Positions 58,408 through 64,000 of a stretch of 64,000 nucleotides of DNA are shown here, piece by piece. The stretch's first letter is position 1. The number at the start of each line of letters is the position of its first letter. Under the pieces are notes generated by a model that saw nothing but the letters and a program-made list of their open reading frames with translations, did not search any database and had not been told where the DNA came from. The stretch is taken from the NCBI RefSeq assembly GCF_036188265.1, contig NZ_CP108093.1, forward strand, positions 4,980,001-5,044,000, read 5' to 3'. The stretch is from Streptomyces sp. NBC_00247 (GTDB taxonomy: Bacteria; Actinomycetota; Actinomycetes; Streptomycetales; Streptomycetaceae). The position numbers were made by a program, and so were the translations under genes.

Positions 58408-59319
58408 ATGACGCTCCCACGCCTCGTCGCCACCGACCTCGACGGCACGCTCCTGCGACGTGACGGCACCCCCTCCGCCCGTACCCTGCGTGCGCTGCGG
58501 ACCGCGCGGGACGCCGGCGCGGAGATCGTCGTGGTGACCGCCCGGCCGCCCCGGTACCTCGACCGGCTCGCGGAGTCGACCGGGCTGACCGGCACGGCGG
58601 TGTGCAGCAACGGCGCGCTCGTCTACGACCTCGCCACCCGCACGGTCACCGCCTCCCGGCCGCTGGCCCTGCCCACCGCACGGCTCGTCGCCGACCGCTT
58701 CGCGGCGGAACTGCCGGAGATCTCCTTCGGGGTCGAGGCGGGCGACCAGGTCTTCTTCGAGCCGTCCTTCCTGCTGCGCTTCTCCGGCGACGACGAAGGG
58801 GCGTCCGTCGTCCCGTCCCGCGAGGGACTCTGGACCACCGGCCGGCCCGTCACCAAGCTGCTCGCCTGGTCGGACCGGGCCGAGGCCGACGCCCTGCTCG
58901 CGACGATCGAGCGGGCGGCGCCCGGACTCGCCCAGTACACGCACTCGGGCGGGCACGGACTGCTGGAGATCAGCGCTCTGGGGGTCACCAAGGCCGGCAC
59001 CCTGGCGATGCTCTGCGCGGAGCGCGGACTCACCGCCTTCGACGTCGTCGCCTTCGGCGACATGCCCAACGACCTGGCCGTCCTGCGTTGGGCCGGAGCC
59101 GGCTACGCCATGGCCAACGCCCACCCCGACGTCCTCGCCGCAGCCGCGCACCGCACGCTCTCCCACGAGGAGGACGGGGTCGCCGTCGTCCTGGAGCGGC
59201 TGTACGGGGCAGTCGGCGCGGGGGAGGGATTCACGGTCACGCCGGTCGTCGCGGCGGCCCCGGTCCTCCCGCCGGTCCGGACCGGCGACGACCAGGACGG
59301 CGTGCCCGCCACCGCCTGA
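58408..59319 (+). CDS. Cof-type HAD-IIB phosphatase
   Basis: A 303-residue HAD hydrolase: motif I ATDLDGTLL (Asp nucleophile), motif II VVVTARPP, motif III Lys in GVTKAGTLAML, motif IV AFGDMPNDLAVL. The substrate-capping domain is type IIB, as in sugar-phosphate or flavin-precursor phosphatases. The ~30-residue C-terminal tail is low complexity. Substrate unknown. Confidence 0.93.
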   Translation: MTLPRLVATDLDGTLLRRDGTPSARTLRALRTARDAGAEIVVVTARPPRYLDRLAESTGLTGTAVCSNGALVYDLATRTVTASRPLALPTARLVADRFAAELPEISFGVEAGDQVFFEPSFLLRFSGDDEGASVVPSREGLWTTGRPVTKLLAWSDRAEADALLATIERAAPGLAQYTHSGGHGLLEISALGVTKAGTLAMLCAERGLTAFDVVAFGDMPNDLAVLRWAGAGYAMANAHPDVLAAAAHRTLSHEEDGVAVVLERLYGAVGAGEGFTVTPVVAAAPVLPPVRTGDDQDGVPATA

Positions 59320-59453
59320 CGTGCACGCGGCGAAGGTGCGGCGCGCCCGTGCGGACGGCGCGCGCCCGGGGGGACGACGAGGCGCCCGTGTCACGCGCGT
59401 ACCAAGGTGCTGACAACGCCCCACGCCCGCCGGTGAGGACGGCGAAAACACCC

Positions 59454-59480
59454 GTGACCCCCGCGCAACGGACAGGCAAC
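59454..59480 (+). promoter_or_regulatory. GlnR-like box upstream of the CbiX-like gene
   Basis: GTGAC, GCAAC and GCAAC follow each other at exact 6-base spacing, matching the GlnR layout, and an A-rich CGAAA lies six bases before. It is 101 bases from the start of the chelatase gene. Confidence 0.55.
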
Positions 59481-59580
59481 CTCCCTCCCGCACGCTGGTG
59501 ACAGGACGGTACGGACCCTCGCCACCCCGGCAAACACCCCTGTCCCCGCCGTCGCCTCCCGGAACGGAACCCGCAGGCCC

Positions 59581-60399
59581 ATGCAGCGCACCCGGCAGTC
59601 AGCCCGCCCCGTCCCGCACACCTTCGGCGACCTTGCACGCCCCCCGGCCCTGGTCGCCGTGGCGCACGGCAGCCGGGACCCGCGAGCGTTCCGGACCGTG
59701 ACGCGACTCCTCGAACGGGTACGGGAGACGAGGCCCGGCCTCGACGTGCGCCTCGGCCACATCGAGCTGAACGAACCGCTGCTGCCGCAGACGCTCGCCG
59801 GGCTCTCGGGCGGCTCCGCCGTCCTCGTACCGCTGCTGCTCGGCCGGGGCTACCACGTCAAGCACGACCTGCCCGCCCTCGCCGCCGGCGCACCCGCCGT
59901 CCGTACCCGGATCGCCGCCCCGCTCGGCCCCCACCCGCTGCTGGTGGAGGCGTTGTACGGGCGGCTCCTGGAAGCCGGGTGGCCGGCGGGAGGGCGGCCG
60001 GGCGGGAGCGGGGACGCCGTGGTGCTGGCCTCCGCCGGTTCCCGCGACCCCGAGTCCGCCGCCGACACCCGGCGTACCGCCCGCCTGCTCTCCGAGCGGC
60101 TCGGCGGGGTGCCGGTGGTGGCCGCGTACACCTCCGCCGCCACGCCCACCGTGCCCGACGCGGTCCGCGCGCTCGCCGCCCGGGGATACCACCGCACCGC
60201 CGTGGCCTCGTACTTCACCGCCCCCGGCCGCTTCGCGACGGCTGCGGCCGACGCGTCCCCGGGCATCGCGGCGGCGCCGCTCGGCGACCACCCGGCCATG
60301 GTCCGGCTGCTGCTGCACCGCTACGACCACGCGTGCGCCGAAGCCGCTCCCACGGGCGGCGGACCGGCGTCCGGCGCCCCCCTCCTCGCGACCGTCTGA
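59581..60399 (+). CDS. CbiX-type chelatase (sirohydrochlorin ferrochelatase-like)
   Basis: A 272-residue protein with two related halves. Metal-binding His29 is in VAVAHGSRDP; the second half has VLASAGSRDPESA. LVPLLLGRGYHVKHDLP is the other hallmark, with His near the entrance. It should insert Fe2+ (sirohaem) or Co2+ into sirohydrochlorin. A GlnR-like box upstream and the sirohaem requirement of NirB at 23671 favour the ferrochelatase role. The start ATG 59581 has a weak ribosome site. Confidence 0.88.
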   Translation: MQRTRQSARPVPHTFGDLARPPALVAVAHGSRDPRAFRTVTRLLERVRETRPGLDVRLGHIELNEPLLPQTLAGLSGGSAVLVPLLLGRGYHVKHDLPALAAGAPAVRTRIAAPLGPHPLLVEALYGRLLEAGWPAGGRPGGSGDAVVLASAGSRDPESAADTRRTARLLSERLGGVPVVAAYTSAATPTVPDAVRALAARGYHRTAVASYFTAPGRFATAAADASPGIAAAPLGDHPAMVRLLLHRYDHACAEAAPTGGGPASGAPLLATV

Positions 60400-60470
60400 C
60401 CCCAGCCCTCCCCGGGCCTGCGGGTGCGATCCCGGGCCCTCTGTCCGAGGCGGTCGTTATGGTCGTCACC

Positions 60471-61862
60471 ATGGACGGGACACACGGGATCGGTACGCAC
60501 GGGACAGAACGCCACGGGACACGGCACACCGACAGCACGGACCGGGAAGCGCCCGACAGCACGGAGCGGGCAGCCGCCCCGGTCCACGCGCCCGCGCCCG
60601 CCCCCTACTCACGCTCCGACACCGAACGCTGGGACACCGAGGCCGACAAACGCCCCGGCCGCACCGCCTTCCAACGCGACCGCGCCCGGGTGCTGCACTC
60701 CGCCGCGCTGCGCAGGCTGGCCGGAAAGACGCAGGTCGTCACCCCCGGTACCCGGGGCGACGCCTGGGACGCCAGCCCGCGCACCCGGCTCACCCACTCC
60801 CTGGAGTGCGCGCAGGTCGGCCGGGAGCTGGGGGCGACCCTCGGCTGCGACCCGGACCTGGTGGAGACGGCCTGCCTCGCGCACGACATGGGCCACCCGC
60901 CCTTCGGTCACAACGGCGAACTGGCGCTCAACGAGTTCGCCGCCGACTGCGGCGGCTTCGAGGGCAACGCCCAGTCGCTGCGGCTGCTGACCCGGCTGGA
61001 GCCGAAGCGGTTCGTCCGCGACCCGCGCACCGGTGAACCGACCAGTGTCGGCCTCAACCTCTCCCGGGCCGCCCTCGACGCCGCCACCAAGTACCCCTGG
61101 CCGCGCGGCGGCCGGCCCGCCGACCCGGAGTCGGCCAAGTTCGGGGTGTACGAGGACGACCTGCCGGTCTTCGCGTGGGCCCGCGAGGGCGCCCCGCCCG
61201 GCCGCACCTGTTTCGAGGCCCAGGTGATGGACTGGTCCGACGACGTCGCGTACTCCGTCCACGACTTCGAGGACGGCCTGCACGCGGGCCACTTCGTCCC
61301 CGCCGTTCTGCACGACCCGTCCGAGCGGCAGGCGATCTGGGCGGCCGCCATCGGCCGGTACGTCCCGGCGGACACCGATCCGGAGGAGCTGGCGGAGGCC
61401 CTGGACCGGCTCACCGGCCAGGAGTGGTGGCCGCACGCGTACGACGGCTCCGCCGTGGCCCAGGCCCGGCTGAAAGACGCCACCAGCCAGCTCATCGGCC
61501 GGTTCTGCCAGGCGGCCGAGACCGCGACCCGCGAGGTCCACGGCCCCGGCCGGCTCACCCGGTACGGCGCCGAGCTGGTCGTCCCCCGCGAGGTCGTCGC
61601 CGAGTGCGCGGTGCTCAAGGCGGTCGCCGTCCGGTACGTCATGCAACGCACCGAACAGGCGGTGATCCGCGCCGATCAGCGCGTGGTCATCGCCGAACTC
61701 GCCGCCGCGCTCACCGCCCGGGCACCCGAGGGCCTGGAGCCCCAGTTCCGCGCCCTGTACGAGTCCGCGCCCGACGACCGTGCCCGCAAGCGCGTCCTGG
61801 TGGACCAGATCGCCGCCCTCACCGACGCCTCGGCCCGTTCCCTGCACATGTACCTGACCTGA
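60471..61862 (+). CDS. dgt: Deoxyguanosinetriphosphate triphosphohydrolase
   Basis: A 463-residue HD-domain protein. The metal site is seen in RLTHSLECAQVGRELG (His), CLAHDMGHPPFGHNGE (His-Asp and His) and DWSDDVAYSVHDFEDG. It hydrolyses dGTP to deoxyguanosine and triphosphate. I choose ATG 60471; TATGGT ending eight bases upstream suggests a leaderless mRNA. The ~55-residue N-terminus is Thr/His-rich low complexity. It is two genes upstream of dnaG, a common actinobacterial arrangement. Confidence 0.93.
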   Translation: MDGTHGIGTHGTERHGTRHTDSTDREAPDSTERAAAPVHAPAPAPYSRSDTERWDTEADKRPGRTAFQRDRARVLHSAALRRLAGKTQVVTPGTRGDAWDASPRTRLTHSLECAQVGRELGATLGCDPDLVETACLAHDMGHPPFGHNGELALNEFAADCGGFEGNAQSLRLLTRLEPKRFVRDPRTGEPTSVGLNLSRAALDAATKYPWPRGGRPADPESAKFGVYEDDLPVFAWAREGAPPGRTCFEAQVMDWSDDVAYSVHDFEDGLHAGHFVPAVLHDPSERQAIWAAAIGRYVPADTDPEELAEALDRLTGQEWWPHAYDGSAVAQARLKDATSQLIGRFCQAAETATREVHGPGRLTRYGAELVVPREVVAECAVLKAVAVRYVMQRTEQAVIRADQRVVIAELAAALTARAPEGLEPQFRALYESAPDDRARKRVLVDQIAALTDASARSLHMYLT

Positions 61863-62054
61863 GGCCTCCCGTCCGGATCACGCCGGGCTCGCGGGTCCCG
61901 GTCCCCGATCCCGCCCGATCCGAACGAAACCTCCCGCCCCGCCTCCTGACGCGCCGTGATCCCCCGGGGACAGCGCCCCGGGGCGGATGATGTGCTGGCA
62001 CACAGCCGGGCACGCAACCATGGGACACGCGCCGGGAGGGGCACACCCCCTTCC

Positions 62055-62093
62055 GCCCTCACCCTCCGTGCGGGAGGCTCGCAAGGTGAGGGC
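62055..62093. other. Nested hairpin in the leader of the reductase gene
   Basis: GCCCTCACC pairs with GGTGAGGGC across a 21-base loop that contains CTCC/GGAG, 31 bases before the start codon. It may be a transcript structure in the dgt–reductase gap (61863-62123), where I see no gene. Confidence 0.4.
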
Positions 62094-62123
62094 GTCGCGC
62101 AGTACGCACTGAGGAGGCAGCAA

Positions 62124-63383
62124 GTGGTGGACGCACACAGGACGTTCGTCATCGTCGGCGGAGGGCTGGCCGGCGCGAAAGCGGCCGAGGAACTCCGCTC
62201 GCAGGGGTTCGACGGCCGGGTGATCCTGATCGGCGACGAGCTCGACCACCCCTACGAGCGGCCACCGCTCTCGAAGGGGTACCTCGCCGGAAAGGCCGAA
62301 CGCGACAGCGTGTTCGTCCAGGAGAAGGCGTGGTACGCGGGCGCCGACGTGGAGCTCCACCTCGGTCAGCCGGTCACCTCCGTCGACCGGTACGCCCGTT
62401 CCGTCCAGCTCGGCGACAACACCGTCATCCACTACGACAAGTTGCTCCTCGCCACCGGCTCCGAACCGCGCCGCCTGCCCGTTCCGGGCACCGGCCTGGT
62501 CGGCGTCCACCACCTGCGCCGCCTCGCCCACGCCGACCGGCTGCGCGGGGTCCTCTCCGCCCTCGGCCGGGACAACGGCCACCTGGTCATCGCCGGGGCA
62601 GGCTGGATCGGCCTGGAGGTCGCGGCGGCGGCCCGCGGCTACGGCGCCGAGGTCACCGTCGTCGAGCCCGAGCCGACCCCGCTGCACGGTGTCGTCGGCC
62701 CCGAGCTGGGCCAGATCTTCACCGACCTGCACAGCGACCACGGCGTCCGCTTCCACTTCGGCGCCCGCCTCACCGAGATCGTCGGCCAGGACGGCGTGGT
62801 GCTGGCCGCGCGAACCGACGACGGCGAGGAGCACCCGGCCCACCACGTGCTCGCCGCGATCGGCGCCGCCCCGCGCACCGGCCTCGCCGAGGCCGCCGGG
62901 CTGCGGCTCGCCGACCGGGCGCACGGCGGCGGCATCGCCGTGGACGCCTCCCTGCGCACCTCCGACCCGCACATCTACGCCGCCGGGGACGTCGCCTCGG
63001 TGGAGCACCCGCTCTTCGGCACCCGGCTGCGCGTCGAGCACTGGGCCAACGCGCTGAACGGCGGCCCGGCCGCCGCCCGCGCGATGCTCGGGCAGGAAGT
63101 TGCCTACGACCGGGTGCCGTACTTCTTCTCCGACCAGTACGACCTCGGCCTCGAGTACTCGGGGTGGGCGCCGCCCGGCAGCTACGACCAGGTCGTCATC
63201 CGGGGCGACGCGCGCAAGCGCGAGTTCCTCGCCTTCTGGCTGCGTGACCGCCGGGTGCTGGCAGGGATGAACGTCAATGTGTGGGACGTCACGGAGACCG
63301 TCCAAGCGCTGATCACCGCCCGCGCCCCGGTCGGCCCGGACGCCCTGGCGGACCCCTCGGTCCCGCTCGAATCCCTGCTCTGA
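62124..63383 (+). CDS. FAD-dependent ferredoxin-reductase-type oxidoreductase
   Basis: A 419-residue protein from GTG 62124 (GAGGAGG six bases upstream; the next GTG is as likely). FAD motif TFVIVGGGLAGAKAAEELR, ATGSEPRRLP, NAD motif VIAGAGWIGLEVAAAARG, second FAD motif IYAAGDVA, then a Reductase_C domain (VEHWANALNGGPAAARAML...RDRRVLAGMNVN). It transfers electrons from NAD(P)H to a ferredoxin for P450 or dioxygenase partners. The partner is not identified in the window. Confidence 0.92.
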   Translation: MVDAHRTFVIVGGGLAGAKAAEELRSQGFDGRVILIGDELDHPYERPPLSKGYLAGKAERDSVFVQEKAWYAGADVELHLGQPVTSVDRYARSVQLGDNTVIHYDKLLLATGSEPRRLPVPGTGLVGVHHLRRLAHADRLRGVLSALGRDNGHLVIAGAGWIGLEVAAAARGYGAEVTVVEPEPTPLHGVVGPELGQIFTDLHSDHGVRFHFGARLTEIVGQDGVVLAARTDDGEEHPAHHVLAAIGAAPRTGLAEAAGLRLADRAHGGGIAVDASLRTSDPHIYAAGDVASVEHPLFGTRLRVEHWANALNGGPAAARAMLGQEVAYDRVPYFFSDQYDLGLEYSGWAPPGSYDQVVIRGDARKREFLAFWLRDRRVLAGMNVNVWDVTETVQALITARAPVGPDALADPSVPLESLL

Positions 63384-63407
63384 GACGTTCCGCACGCCCG
63401 GGGACCC

Positions 63408-63449
63408 GTCCCGTACACGAGGAGGCGCCGGCCCCTCTGTGTACGGGAC
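63408..63449 (+). terminator. Terminator after the reductase gene
   Basis: A perfect 11-bp stem (GTCCCGTACAC / GTGTACGGGAC) with a 20-base loop. Confidence 0.75.
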
Positions 63450-63575
63450 ATGCCACCGGCAACCCTCCGGCGCACATGCGCGCCGCCGTGCGCACTCCGC
63501 GCCCCGGCGTGCGCCGTGAGGACCTCGCCGCACCGGCCAGACGGGTAACCCCTCGCGCCCCCGTAGACTTCATGC

Positions 63576-64000
63576 GTGGCTGGCAGGATCAATGACGACG
63601 ACGTGAAGGCGGTACGGGACGCGGTCCCGATCGACTCCGTCGTGTCCGAATACCTCCAGCTCAAGAACGCGGGCGGCGGAAACCTCAAGGGCCTCTGCCC
63701 CTTCCACGACGAGAAGTCCCCCTCCTTCCAGGTCAGCCCCTCCAAGGGCCTGTTCCACTGCTTCGGCTGCCAGGAGGGCGGCGACACCCTCGCGTTCGTG
63801 ATGAAGATCGACCACCTCACCTTCTCCGAGACGGTCGAGCGCCTCGCCGCGAAGGCGGGCATCACCCTGCGCTACGAGGAGGGCGGCTACAACCCCTCCC
63901 ACCAGCGCGGCGAACGCATCCGGCTGATCGAGGCCCACCAGGCCGCCGCGAAGTTCTACGTCGAGCAGCTCGACGGACCCGAGGCCGAGATCGGCCGCGC
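63576..64000 (+). CDS. dnaG: DNA primase, N-terminal part (cut by window end)
   Basis: The first ~141 residues of DnaG from GTG 63576. The zinc-binding domain is CPFHDEKSPSF...HCFGC, with the usual primase sequence VKAVRDAVPIDSVVSEYLQLKNAGGGNLKG. It makes RNA primers for lagging-strand synthesis. TAGACT at 63564-63569 with the GTG six bases later suggests a leaderless transcript. The catalytic TOPRIM domain lies beyond the window. Confidence 0.96.
   Translation, partial: MAGRINDDDVKAVRDAVPIDSVVSEYLQLKNAGGGNLKGLCPFHDEKSPSFQVSPSKGLFHCFGCQEGGDTLAFVMKIDHLTFSETVERLAAKAGITLRYEEGGYNPSHQRGERIRLIEAHQAAAKFYVEQLDGPEAEIGR

Noticed and set aside
1..64000. tRNA, rRNA, classical riboswitch or CRISPR array
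   Set aside because: I saw no tRNA-like T-loop/acceptor pattern, rRNA segment or repeat–spacer array; a tRNAscan/Infernal run would be decisive.

Overview
The window is high-GC DNA with frequent GTG starts, many 1- to 4-base start/stop overlaps (ATGA, GTGA, TGATG) and several probable leaderless starts. It carries GlnR-type boxes, helix-turn-helix/DUF397 pairs, a class F sortase and a dgt–reductase–dnaG end. All of this points to a Streptomyces chromosome. Function calls below rest on reading motifs in the translated sequence; no database search was run.

Left edge (1-2929, minus): an ACP, a ketosynthase with an intact Cys-His-His set and a very unusual cytochrome P450 form the visible end of a biosynthetic cluster cut by the window. 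Next (3284-10953, plus) is a compact five-gene operon: a SWIM-like zinc-finger protein, an unknown protein, a VWA protein, a MoxR-type AAA+ ATPase and a DUF5682-like protein. It looks like an actinobacterial counterpart of the uncharacterised E. coli yehLMPQ locus and is the best candidate here for an undescribed system. At 11198-19203 lies a second coupled operon: ROK regulator, SsuABC/TauABC-type ABC importer, cytoplasmic FGly-type sulfatase and secreted GH43 enzyme. It looks like a sulfated-glycan scavenging locus.

19304-38173 holds ordinary accessory and core genes: a TetR/MFS efflux pair, a VOC protein, an SDR, nirBD with a clear GlnR box, a TSUP permease, a sortase with a secreted protein, a class IV aminotransferase, a collagen-like protein, cutA, a GGCT-like protein, a NUDIX protein, a tannase-like hydrolase, a GlxA-type regulator with a divergent cupin, and a GNAT enzyme.

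38434-44798 is a complete Tn3-family transposon with 38-bp inverted repeats and a 5-bp target duplication, inserted in a DUF397 gene. Its cargo is a 4-hydroxybenzoate-hydroxylase-like monooxygenase and a divergent TetR regulator. Its transposase is broken by a 7-bp tandem duplication and its tyrosine recombinase has decayed, so it is probably stranded. Flanking it are the remaining helix-turn-helix/DUF397 pair and a run of tiny coupled ORFs.

47297-55704 contains two membrane proteins, a 1.65-kilo-residue secreted polymorphic-toxin-like protein (ricin-B lectin, long Ala-rich coiled coil, Hint domain, novel-looking C-terminal tip) with a candidate immunity gene, and small secreted or unknown proteins. 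The right end (55956-64000) has a secreted GH92 mannosidase with a LacI-type operator, a HAD phosphatase, a CbiX-like chelatase preceded by a GlnR-like box, dGTPase, a ferredoxin-reductase-like flavoprotein and the start of dnaG. The matching GlnR-like boxes at nirB and at the chelatase suggest that nitrite reductase and its siroheme supply may be controlled together.
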